NCBI RefSeq assembly: GCF_004365355.1
Contig: NZ_SODP01000001.1
Location: 3,222,481-3,286,480 of the forward strand
Length of the DNA stretch: 64,000 bases
From: Kribbella pratensis
Lineage (GTDB): Bacteria; Actinomycetota; Actinomycetes; Propionibacteriales; Kribbellaceae
Reading direction: 5' to 3'
Both the position numbers and the translations under genes were made by a program. This document shows positions 33,594 through 41,070 of this stretch, in pieces (the stretch's first letter is position 1; every line of letters starts with the position of its first letter). Below the pieces are notes generated by a model. That model saw only the letters and a list, made by a program, of their open reading frames with translations. It was not told the DNA's origin and ran no database searches.

Positions 33594-34574
33594 TCACGGT
33601 CGAAGGACCGTCTTTCCGACGGTTGCGCGCGATTGCAGGGCAGTGTGTGCGGCGGCGGCGTCCGCAAGAGGGAAGCGCTGCCCGATGACCGGAATGAGTT
33701 GTTTGCTGTTGACCGCTTCCAGGGCGCTCAGCTCCAGCGGTCGGGTGCCGCCCGGGCGCTGAAGGATCCTGGCGCCGATGGCGGACGCGGCACTGATGCC
33801 CCGACCGAACAGATCACCGGCCGACAGTTCGGTCAGCGAGCCTGACGACGAACCGAACATGATCAGCCGTCCGCCGACACCGAGCAGCTCCAAGGCCGCC
33901 CGACCGACCAGGCCGCCGACACCGTCGAGAACCAGCGTCACAGGCCTGCCCGCCAACGCGTCGCGCACGGCATCGGGCCAGCCGGCTTGGCTGTAGTCGA
34001 TGGCGTGGTGGGCGCCGGTGTGGGCGGCCAGCGTGACCTTGGCGGGGCCACCGGCTACGCCGACGACCGTCGCGCCAACCGCACGCGCCGCCTGGATCAG
34101 GAGTGTTCCGATGCCGCCGGCGGCCGCCGTGATGAGGACGACGTCATCGGCAGTCGGCACCGCAAGCTCGAGGATGGCCATCGTGGTACGGCCGGTGCCG
34201 ATCATCGCCGCCGCGGAATCTGCGTCGAGATCATCGGGGATGACGTGCACCGTCGCCGACGGGGCCAACGCGAGCTCGGCGTACCCGCCGCTGATCAGGC
34301 CGAGATCGGCGACGACGCGTTGCCCGAGGAGGCCCTGGTCGGCGTCGGCACCGATCTCGTCGACGACTCCAGCGACCTCGCGCCCGGGCGTCATCGGCAG
34401 GCTGGGAGCGACCCGCGGGCCTGCACTGCCTTGGCGAATGATGGTGTCCAGCAAGTGCACGCCGGCCGACTCGACTCTGATCCGCGCCTCGCCGCCCGTG
34501 GGGTGCGGGTCGGGCACCTCCTCCAGTAGGAGTTTGTCGGGGCCACCGAACGCGTACTGCCTGATCGCGAGCAT
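33594..34574 (-). CDS. Zinc-free quinone oxidoreductase (MDR family)
   Basis: A 326-residue NADPH-dependent reductase starting at ATG 34574, five bases from the dehalogenase stop. MLAIRQYAFGGPDKLLLEEV, MTPGREVAGVVDEIGADAD and the nucleotide motif ITAAAGGIGTLLIQAARAVG (about 145-165) are diagnostic; no zinc cysteines. Homologues reduce quinones and enals. Middle gene of the dehalogenase-reductase-hydrolase unit. Confidence 0.9.
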   Translation of the reverse strand: MLAIRQYAFGGPDKLLLEEVPDPHPTGGEARIRVESAGVHLLDTIIRQGSAGPRVAPSLPMTPGREVAGVVDEIGADADQGLLGQRVVADLGLISGGYAELALAPSATVHVIPDDLDADSAAAMIGTGRTTMAILELAVPTADDVVLITAAAGGIGTLLIQAARAVGATVVGVAGGPAKVTLAAHTGAHHAIDYSQAGWPDAVRDALAGRPVTLVLDGVGGLVGRAALELLGVGGRLIMFGSSSGSLTELSAGDLFGRGISAASAIGARILQRPGGTRPLELSALEAVNSKQLIPVIGQRFPLADAAAAHTALQSRATVGKTVLRP

Positions 34575-34579
34575 CGCCG

Positions 34580-35455
34580 TCAGCCCTCGCCGTCGAAGCG
34601 GAAATTGTGCTTGTCCAGCCAGTTGACGAGCGAGGCGGCGATGGCCTCGGGCTGGTCCTCGGGGGTGTGATGTCCGGCCAGGCCGTGTGTCTCGATCTCG
34701 AGAGCGGACACATTGGTCGCGCACCAGTCGACGATCTCCGGACCCATCATCGTGCCCGGGCCGGGTTCGAAGGTGAGCAGCAGCTTGGGCACGTCCGCGC
34801 TGGCGGCCAGCCACGCGTCGTACGCGACGATCCTCGCCACAACGTCGGCCGGCTGCCCGTCCAACGGCATCGCGCGCGGCCATTGCAGCAACGGCGTACG
34901 ACTCTCCCTGGTCGGGTACGGCCGCCGGTAGGTGTCCAACTCCTCGCCACTCAACCCGCGGGCGGTGGTCCTCGGCAACGCTTCCTCGATGAACGCGTTC
35001 TGGTCCAGGATCATCGCCTCGCCCACCCCCGGCGTCCGAATCGCCTCGAACAGAGGACGCGCCCCGGCAGGGAACTCCTCCCAGGACATCGGCTTCACGA
35101 TCGTTTCGGTGAAGGCGATGCCCTTGATCCGGCCGGGGTGGCGGGCCGCCCAGTCGAAGGCGAGAGCGCCGCCCCAGTCGTGGCCGATCAGCACGATCCG
35201 GTCGAGACCGAGTGCGTCGAACCATGCGTCGAGATAGCGGGCGTGGTCGTCGAACGTGTACGCAATGTCCGGCTTACCGGACTCCCCCATACCGATCAGG
35301 TCCGGCGCCAGACACCGGCCCGACTCGCCGACGATCGGCAAGATGTGGCGCCACAGGTACGACGTCGTCGGGTTGCCGTGGAGGAAGACGATCGGCGTCC
35401 CGGCGCCGATCTCCCGGTAGAACATGGTGGAGTGCAGAACAGGTGCGCTGGGCAT
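34580..35455 (-). CDS. Haloalkane dehalogenase-like alpha/beta hydrolase
   Basis: A 291-residue enzyme. The frame opens at 35602, but ATG 35455 (MPSAPVLHSTMFYREIG) has GAGAGG six bases upstream. [15 protein letters not shown] (halide-binding Asn28), nucleophile Asp93 with Trp94 in VLIGHDWGGALAF, and catalytic His about 262 in GLAGHHTPEDQP match DhaA-type (subfamily II) enzymes, which split carbon-halogen bonds to alcohols; activity on esters or epoxides is not excluded. A TAGACAGG operator pair lies 27-70 bases upstream of the start. Its promoter and first third are duplicated at 38.5-38.7 kb. Confidence 0.9.
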   Translation of the reverse strand: MPSAPVLHSTMFYREIGAGTPIVFLHGNPTTSYLWRHILPIVGESGRCLAPDLIGMGESGKPDIAYTFDDHARYLDAWFDALGLDRIVLIGHDWGGALAFDWAARHPGRIKGIAFTETIVKPMSWEEFPAGARPLFEAIRTPGVGEAMILDQNAFIEEALPRTTARGLSGEELDTYRRPYPTRESRTPLLQWPRAMPLDGQPADVVARIVAYDAWLAASADVPKLLLTFEPGPGTMMGPEIVDWCATNVSALEIETHGLAGHHTPEDQPEAIAASLVNWLDKHNFRFDGEG

Positions 35456-35481
35456 GACAGGCCTCTCGGACGATGACATAA

Positions 35482-35525
35482 TAGACAGGTGCCTGACCAA
35501 ACTAGTAACTAGACAGGCAGCTGTC
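35482..35525. promoter_or_regulatory. Paired TAGACAGG operators upstream of the dehalogenase unit
   Basis: TAGACAGGTGCCTGAC (35482-35497) and TAGACAGGCAGCTGTC (35510-35525), centres 28 bp apart. Confidence 0.8.
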
Positions 35526-35547
35526 AATACGGGTTCACTGCGAAGCG

Positions 35548-35690
35548 ATGCGGTTCGCTCTCCTCCTGGCGACGCGCCGGATCGCCGACCTGCACCCAGC
35601 AAACGCCAAGACCGACGCGCGCGACGCTTACGCGATCGCCGAAGCCGCCCGGTCGATGCCCCACGCGCTGCGCCGCGTCAGACAACTGGT
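35548..35690 (+). pseudogene. IS110-family transposase fragment
   Basis: RRIADLHPANAKTDARDAYA then IAEAARSMPHALRRVR is the DEDD-domain segment (KTDARDA) of IS110 transposases. Both ends are missing. The bases to 35875 show nothing further that I can assign. Confidence 0.75.
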
Positions 35691-35877
35691 TTGTTCTTGG
35701 TCGGGGCGACGTCGCAGACCGCTCCCTCGTAGCTCGTCGGAGTTGCTGTCATCGATGACTAACTGACGGGTCATCGACCCCAAGGCCGCTGCACAGCTGC
35801 AGGCGCTCCCGGCCTACCGCGACGCGATGCTGCGGCAGCAGAGCAACTGCTCTTCTTACCGAGAGACAAGACATCTT

Positions 35878-35919
35878 GACAGGCGACTGTCTATTTCTTA
35901 ATTTAGTCAGGCACTTGTC
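35878..35919. promoter_or_regulatory. Third TAGACAGG-type operator pair
   Basis: GACAGGCGACTGTC (35878-35891) and GTCAGGCACTTGTC (35906-35919), centres again 28 bp apart, 24 bases before the ATG of the secreted protein at 35944. This pair is less perfect than the others. Confidence 0.7.
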
Positions 35920-35943
35920 TAGTTGGTTCAATTTTGGAGCGCA

Positions 35944-36402
35944 ATGAAATCATCGACGAAACTCGTAGTTCTGGCCTGGATCCTCTCGGCCTTCCTCAGC
36001 GTCACGACCTTGAGCACCACTGCGGAAGCGGCGGTGTCCGGCTTCAGCATCCGCAACTCCCACAGCGGTAGATGCTTGAACGCGCCAGGAACCAACATGT
36101 ACCTAACCGATGCGCCGTGCAACAAGGACATCGCGAGTCAACGCTGGATCAATGTTGGCAGCATGTTGGAGAACAGGGCGCAGCCGTTTGCCGACTGGTG
36201 CGTGGCGGGTCAGGGTCACGAGGAGCGCGCTTTGCTCAAAGTTTGCAACAGCCCTGAAACCATCTGGTCGGTCAACTCTTTCCGTGACGGCGCCAGGGTC
36301 AAGATCTGGAACTCCACCTGCGGGTACCTCAAGGTGATGCCAACGGTGGGATGCGGTCGGGCCACCATCGCTACCTCCGACTACTGGTATATCGACTACT
36401 GA
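35944..36402 (+). CDS. Small secreted protein, ricin-type beta-trefoil-like
   Basis: A 152-residue exported protein. GGAGCGCA precedes ATG 35944. Signal peptide MKSSTKLVVLAWILSAFLSV to about residue 30 (TAEAA). The mature part FSIRNSHSGRCLNAPGTNMY and SQRWINVG repeats a CxL...Q-W pattern resembling one or more beta-trefoil (RICIN) lobes, with six cysteines. It may bind carbohydrate. It lies behind a TAGACAGG operator pair, so it should belong to the same small regulon. Confidence 0.75.
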   Translation: MKSSTKLVVLAWILSAFLSVTTLSTTAEAAVSGFSIRNSHSGRCLNAPGTNMYLTDAPCNKDIASQRWINVGSMLENRAQPFADWCVAGQGHEERALLKVCNSPETIWSVNSFRDGARVKIWNSTCGYLKVMPTVGCGRATIATSDYWYIDY

Positions 36403-36536
36403 CGGGTTCGGCTGGTCTCTCATCGGGCGCGGCCCAAGCTGTTCACAGCCGTCGAGGGATCAGCCGCTTCGGGGGGCCCATCCGGCACACTGGAACCTCC
36501 CGATCACCCAAACACGAGGCAGGTACGACTCTCATC
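36403..36536. other. Gap before a MarR gene
   Basis: No gene or clear palindrome was seen in these 134 bases. Confidence 0.3.
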
Positions 36537-37034
36537 ATGAGCAGGACAACCTCCGGCAAGCGGTCGCGGCTCTCCCTTCTGCTCCGCCTGCTGCACCGCG
36601 AATACACCGCCGGTATCGAGGCCTCGCTGATCGAAGCAGGTTTCGATGACATCCGATCCGGAGATGCGAAGGTGTTCCCCTTCGTTCCACCGGAGGGACT
36701 GCCGATTCGCGAGCTGGCTATCCGGGCCGGCGTCCGCAAGCAGACCATGGCGCAGTCAGTCACGCACCTCGAACGGGCCGGCTATCTTGACCGGCGTCCG
36801 AATCCACTCGACGGACGTTCCCAGTTGGTCGTACTCACCGAAAAGGGCAGGACCGTGCAGCCGATCGCCGCGACTCTGGGCGACAGCATCGAGACCCGCT
36901 GGGCTGAGCTGATTGGCGCGGACGAGTTCGACAAACTACACAGTCTCCTGCATGACCTCCTCGACCGGATCAGCGAAACAGACTCCGCCGCCACGGTTCG
37001 CCTGACATCCATCAACGACGTCCCGCTGGACTGA
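36537..37034 (+). CDS. MarR-family transcriptional regulator
   Basis: A 165-residue MarR protein starting at ATG 36537 (MSRTTSGKRSRLSLLLRLLH). HTH: LPIRELAIRAGVRKQTMAQS VTHLERAGYL; wing: RRPNPLDGRSQLVVLTEKG. The C-terminal helix ends with SETDSAATVRLTSINDVPLD. No TAGACAGG pair is in its own upstream region, so it is less likely than the gene at 27171 to be the regulator of that motif, although it is nearer to three of the four sites. Confidence 0.88.
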   Translation: MSRTTSGKRSRLSLLLRLLHREYTAGIEASLIEAGFDDIRSGDAKVFPFVPPEGLPIRELAIRAGVRKQTMAQSVTHLERAGYLDRRPNPLDGRSQLVVLTEKGRTVQPIAATLGDSIETRWAELIGADEFDKLHSLLHDLLDRISETDSAATVRLTSINDVPLD

Positions 37035-37640
37035 ACCACGCGACCTGGTCGCCGTCGATGTCGAGCACGATCACGGCAAATTGCGTGACGGGACAGAAGC
37101 ATCGCGGAGGGCCGCCTTTGACGGTGCAATGCTCAACGCCCAAAGACGGGACGGACCTGCGGGAGGCGTCGCCGATGATCAGCTGAGCGATCTTGTCACC
37201 CCCGCGGATGAGGGCCGGCCACCCGGGCCTTGCGCGCCATCGGCCGACATAGCCCCCACCTCCGGCGCAACGAATTTCTCCGTCACCACGTGCTGCACTC
37301 GCGGGTCGGCCTCGAAGCGGGGGCGCCTGGCCCTGTGTTCGCGGGTGCGCTGGGCCACCTGCCGAATCGCCGCCGGGTGCGGTCGATCGGCTCCGAGATC
37401 TCGGCGTACGCATAGCCGAACAGCGGGCGCAGCACGAACACCGCCCTCACCAACGGGCTGAGCGTTCCAGCGTGACCGGCATCGCCATCGATACCGCCTC
37501 GGCACGCTCAACCGGGTCGGCGGGCGTGATGACGGGCCGATCACTCCTCCCGCCGCCGACTGATCGTCGTACGGCCGGCCGGTGCGGCATTCACCGCGAT
37601 CCGGACCATAGACGCGCGAGGGTTCTCGATCCCGTCGCGC
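37035..37640 (-). pseudogene. Decayed ECF41 (SigJ-like) sigma factor
   Basis: Leftward, parts of one protein are spread over three frames: NPRASMVRIAVNAAPAGRTT ISRRREE (region 2-3 linker), AVFVLRPLFGYAYAEISEPI (region 4), then PAAIRQVAQRTREHRARRPR and VVTEKFVAPEV, then GGDKIAQLIIGDASRR and QFAVIVLDIDGDQVAWF from the SnoaL-like C-terminal domain. The order matches the intact ECF41 factor at 43411. At least three frameshifts and some stops kill it. Confidence 0.75.
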
Positions 37641-37761
37641 GTTGCGCTACTAACGCGATCGGCGAGTACCGAACCTTCGACCGCCCACAGACACAGGTTT
37701 GTCGAGCTGTACGGGGCTTTGCGATGTCATCGCGAATCCAAGCCTCCCGGGTCCGCCGAGA

Positions 37762-38136
37762 TCAGGATGAGACGATGTCCAGCACGAGGGTCGCAACCGC
37801 CAGCGGCAGAAAGAAGCAACTGCCGAGGAAGAACGTCTGTGAATAGTCGCTGACGCGCACGTGGGTGTAGGCGGCACAGACGAAGAACAGAACCAGCCCG
37901 ATCGCGGCTGCGGTGCCGACGATCGGTACTCCGGACAGGCCAAGGACCAGACCGGCTGCGCCGGCCACCTTGGCTGTTCCGATCGGGAACGTGAGCCAGG
38001 ATTGCGGGATGCCCGTGGCGGCGAGGGCCGGCCGCAGGACCTCCATGATCGGCCGCAGCCGCGTGATGGCCGCGAATCCCGAGAAGGCGTTGGCAGCCAC
38101 GGTGACAGAAGCGGTGATGACGTACGCGATGGACAT
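37762..38136 (-). CDS. DoxX-family membrane protein
   Basis: A 124-residue protein with four hydrophobic helices. AAGGATC precedes ATG 38136. FSGFAAITRLRPIMEVLRPA, LTFPIGTAKVAGAAGLVLGL and AAIGLVLFFVCAAYTHVRVS match DoxX-like proteins, small membrane proteins of uncertain redox role. It lies downstream of no intact gene; the decayed ECF41 gene beyond it is a typical ECF41 neighbour arrangement. Confidence 0.85.
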   Translation of the reverse strand: MSIAYVITASVTVAANAFSGFAAITRLRPIMEVLRPALAATGIPQSWLTFPIGTAKVAGAAGLVLGLSGVPIVGTAAAIGLVLFFVCAAYTHVRVSDYSQTFFLGSCFFLPLAVATLVLDIVSS

Positions 38137-38261
38137 GATCCTTCTTTCGCTGGGTTTTCGGCGCTTGTCGTAGCTGCCGTGGGCCGGCGCGGCGGCTCAA
38201 GGCAGGTCGTTCGCGAGCTCGTTGGACTGTGGTCGGTGCACCCTGATCGACTCATGGGGTA

Positions 38262-38310
38262 GCGCCGCCAGTACGTCGCGGGTTCAGGCGTCCGCTATGA
38301 CCCGAGCTGA
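38262..38310 (+). pseudogene. 3' end of an HxlR regulator (third copy)
   Basis: Only [15 protein letters not shown] and a stop at 38308-38310 remain. The stop overlaps the convergent chimeric hydrolase stop (38295) by 16 bp as in the other two copies. Confidence 0.7.
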
Positions 38311-38671
38311 GGTTTCTTGCCGGCTTCGACGGTGTGGTCGGCCCATGCGGTGATGCAGGGGTAGGCGGCATCGGCGTTGCGGTGGAGGTTGGTCACGTGG
38401 CCGGCGTGCGGGATGAGGACAGCGTCGACTCGACTCCGGGGATAGAAGTGCTGCTCGGCCGCGGCGAGCGTTGCCGCCCACGAGCAATCGGGCTTGCCGG
38501 ACTCCCACATGCCGATCAGGTCCGCGGCCGGACACCGGCCGAAGGCACCGATGATCGGCAGGATGTGGCGCCAAAGGTATGACGACGTGGGGTTGCCAAG
38601 CAGAAGACGATCGGTGTCCCTGCGCCGATCTCTCGGCAGGACATGGTGGATTGCAGAACGGATGTCGGCAT
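38295..38671 (-). pseudogene. Chimeric gene: dehalogenase 5' end fused to secreted hydrolase 3' end
   Basis: From ATG 38671 the frame begins [23 protein letters not shown], as in the dehalogenase at 34580. One base is missing near HGNPT, and the following frame reads [20 protein letters not shown] through [11 protein letters not shown], then switches without a gap to [20 protein letters not shown] and [17 protein letters not shown], the last 65 residues of the hydrolase at 32485. So two paralogues were joined and the product is frameshifted. Its upstream region carries the TAGACAGG pair of the dehalogenase. Confidence 0.85.
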
Positions 38672-38695
38672 GGTGAGCCTCTCGAGCCAACGATA

Positions 38696-38739
38696 TAGAC
38701 AGGCGCCTGATCAAAGTATCAACTAGACAGGCGCCTGTC
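38696..38739. promoter_or_regulatory. Fourth TAGACAGG operator pair
   Basis: TAGACAGGCGCCTGAT (38696-38711) and TAGACAGGCGCCTGTC (38724-38739), centres 28 bp apart; the second holds a perfect 14-bp palindrome GACAGGCGCCTGTC. It precedes the chimeric pseudogene. Confidence 0.8.
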
Positions 38740-38940
38740 AATATAACCTGGGCCGCGAACCAGCAAGGCCACCAGCCGAAGTTCTCCCGATGGATGCCGC
38801 GACGCTGGGCGCCCGCACTGCGGGCGGCCCCAGAGACAACGTCAGCCCACGCCGAGGTGGAGGGCTGTGTCCAGAGCGACTACTTGCCGTGCGGGCGCCC
38901 GGCCGAGGGACTGGACGCCGATACCCGCCCGAGAGTCGCC

Positions 38941-40023
38941 CTACCGTGACGGAAACACTGGCGCAGTCGAGTTGAGCTCCGAATTCTGACGCGCTCGCCC
39001 CGCCGGAATCGATTTGCGAAGACCCACGGCTCCCGGTGGTGATCCTTCAGCGGTCAGCTGGTATCCGGCGCGCTGGTAAAGGGCCTGGGGGCCGGTGCTG
39101 CGCGCGCCGGTGAACAACTGGATTGCGGTCGCATCACCGGGAGCGTGTGCTTCAGCGTGTGCGAGCAGTCGTTGCCCGAGGCCACGATGTCGTTGGTCAG
39201 GAGCGACCATCAGCCGGCCGATCAGCCAGTCTTCGCCCCCGCGTTTCCCGCGGACGGAGCCGACCAGCCGCCCGGCCGAGCGAACCACCCAAACGGACCA
39301 CTCGTGGAGTGCTGCCTCGACCTCGACGGCAGATTCGTGCAGGGCGGGGAGGTCCAGGGTCTGGTTTGCGACCGCCTCGTCGACCCAGCAAGCACGCTGT
39401 AGAACGACCAGTTCTGCGACGTCCGCCGAGGTGGCCGGCACGATCTGCTCATCCTCACTGCGCAGCGGTCGCATGACTTCGGCAGCCCGGGCAAGTTGCC
39501 CGAGAGCCGATCGGGCGTATTTCGTGCGGGAGTCTTTGCTGATCACTGTGCCGTCCGGCAGGTCGTCGGCAATGCGCAGGTAGATGTCGCCGCCGATCGA
39601 CAGCATCCGCAGTGACGTTGCCACCCCGCGGGCCATCTGCACGCCACGGGATCCGGCCGAGGTGTTGCCGTAGCCGATGAACAGGCACGGCTTCCACGCC
39701 CACTCACGGCTCAGATAGTCGAAGGCGTTCTTCAGGGTGGCAGGCATTGCGAAGTTGTACTCACCCGTGACGAAGACCAGCCCATCGGCGGCCTGGACCC
39801 GGCGGCTCCATTCCCGTGTGTGCTCGTAATGGTAGATCCCGGTCGAAGGGTGCTCAGGCTCGTCCAGAAACGGCAGACCGACCTTCGCCAGGTCGGCCAC
39901 CTCGATCGTGAGGTCCAGCTCGGTCGTGGTCGGCGCGGTGACTTGCAAGAACCAGTCCGCTACGGCGGGGCCTAGCCGACCAGGGCGGGTGCTGGCGATG
40001 ACCACCAGAATTTTCTTTGACAT
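38941..40023 (-). CDS. NADPH-dependent FMN reductase fused to a GNAT acetyltransferase
   Basis: A 360-residue two-domain protein. Residues 1-185 are a flavodoxin-like FMN reductase: KKILVVIASTRPGRLGPAVA (FMN phosphate loop) and VFVTGEYNFAMPATLKNAFD (family GEYN motif). Residues about 193-345 are a GNAT N-acetyltransferase: LIGRLMVAPDQRHRGLGQRL with the acetyl-CoA loop QRHRGLG, and GPQALYQRAGYQL. Both domains look complete and no stop or frameshift separates them. It is divergent from the MarR gene at 40076. ATG 40023 starts directly on the reductase; ATG 40053 would add ten residues (MSKKRVTVLD). Reduction and acetylation of one substrate is possible, but unproven. Confidence 0.82.
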   Translation of the reverse strand: MSKKILVVIASTRPGRLGPAVADWFLQVTAPTTTELDLTIEVADLAKVGLPFLDEPEHPSTGIYHYEHTREWSRRVQAADGLVFVTGEYNFAMPATLKNAFDYLSREWAWKPCLFIGYGNTSAGSRGVQMARGVATSLRMLSIGGDIYLRIADDLPDGTVISKDSRTKYARSALGQLARAAEVMRPLRSEDEQIVPATSADVAELVVLQRACWVDEAVANQTLDLPALHESAVEVEAALHEWSVWVVRSAGRLVGSVRGKRGGEDWLIGRLMVAPDQRHRGLGQRLLAHAEAHAPGDATAIQLFTGARSTGPQALYQRAGYQLTAEGSPPGAVGLRKSIPAGRARQNSELNSTAPVFPSR

Positions 40024-40063
40024 GTCCAAGACTGTAACTCTCTTCTTTGACATGTCAAAGAAG
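40015..40063. promoter_or_regulatory. MarR operator palindromes overlapping the start codon
   Basis: A perfect 22-bp palindrome at 40042-40063 has arms CTTCTTTGACA and TGTCAAAGAAG. A partial copy, CTTTGACATGTCCAAG (40015-40030), has its centre 30 bp away. Both ATG codons (40053 and 40023) of the leftward fusion gene lie inside these sites. The divergent MarR gene starts 12 bases to the right. Confidence 0.75.
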
Positions 40064-40075
40064 TAGGATGGCGAT

Positions 40076-40525
40076 GTGTCCGACACCAGATGGTTGACCG
40101 CCGATGAGGAACGCGCCTGGCGCGCAGTGCGGCGCCTGCTCACAGCACTGCCGTCCCGGCTGGCGCGAGACCTGAACCTGCTCGGGCTTTCTAGCGCGGA
40201 CTATGAAGTACTGAGCACGTTGTCAGAGAAGCCCGGCCGTCGTTGGGGGCTCAGGGACTTCGCGGTGAAGATGCAATGGTCCCGCAGCCGCCTTTCGCAT
40301 CACGTGAGCCGAATGGAGGCGCGCGGGCTGATCGAGCGCGAGCCTGATCCAGACGATGCGCGCGGCTCCATCTATCACCTGACCGATGCCGGTTTCGCGC
40401 TCCTCGAGCAGGTCGCACCACAGCACCTCGAGTCGGTCCGCCGCCGATTCGTCGATCACTTGTCGACTGAAGAACTCGCCCTGCTGGAGCGAGTGGCCAC
40501 CCGGATCGCCGATCTGCCCGACTGA
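40076..40525 (+). CDS. MarR-family transcriptional regulator
   Basis: A 149-residue regulator of the same subtype as that at 6613 (MSDTRWLTADEERAWRAVRR). HTH: WGLRDFAVKMQWSRSRLSHH; wing: EREPDPDDARGSIYHLTDAG. AGGATGG is the Shine-Dalgarno before GTG 40076. Together with the operators it should repress the divergent FMN reductase-GNAT gene and itself. Confidence 0.92.
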   Translation: MSDTRWLTADEERAWRAVRRLLTALPSRLARDLNLLGLSSADYEVLSTLSEKPGRRWGLRDFAVKMQWSRSRLSHHVSRMEARGLIEREPDPDDARGSIYHLTDAGFALLEQVAPQHLESVRRRFVDHLSTEELALLERVATRIADLPD

Positions 40526-40539
40526 CAGACTCAAAGCCG

Positions 40540-40920
40540 GGCGCAAGTGCTGCTTGACGTCTGCGGCGGTGGTAGGTGCGTTCGATCCAGGTGACGATCG
40601 CGAGTTTGTCGCGGGTGGACCGGGTTCGTCGGTCGAGAACGTTCTTCTGCTGGAGGGCGAAGAAGCTTTCCATGGCGGCGTTGTCGCCCGCGGCGCCGAC
40701 CCGACCTATCGTGCCGACCAGGCCCTGGTGTCCGAGTGCCCGCGCACCAACGTCCTGGACTGAACCAGCGATCCGCGGTCGACATGCAGGACGCAGCCGG
40801 CTACGTCCTGCGGCGAGCGACCGCCTTGCCTGGGCGAGCCGGCCGAGCGGGCCCGAGCGCCGCCAGCCAGTAATCGGTCACTCGCCCGCTGGTCATCTCG
40901 AGCGCGACTCGACGGGTTGT
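40540..40920 (-). pseudogene. IS3-family transposase (integrase core) remnant
   Basis: Leftward frames give GRVTDYWLAAL, LHVDRGSLVQSRTLVR, then after a shift GLVGTIGRVGAAGDNAAMES and MESFFALQQKNVLDRRTRST to TWIERTYHRRRRQAAL. This is the rve domain from the second Asp to the catalytic Glu (MESFF) of IS3/IS481-type OrfB. At least one frameshift near 40735 and missing ends. No terminal repeats were found. Confidence 0.75.
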
Positions 40921-41070
40921 CGTCGTTCGCCGCAATGAGCGGCCGGGAGGTTCTCGCTCGCCGGATCAGCGGCAGTGTGCGCTCCAAGCGAGAGGCGCGC
41001 TCGCGCTTCTTGGGCCTGCTGAGCACCCGCAGCACCGTCCAGGCTGCGCCCTCGATCCTCCGTTGCAGCG

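Noticed and set aside
36537-37034. This MarR protein as the regulator of the TAGACAGG operators
   Set aside because: It lies closest to three sites, but its own upstream region lacks the motif while the MarR-like gene at 27171 has it; kept only as an alternative.
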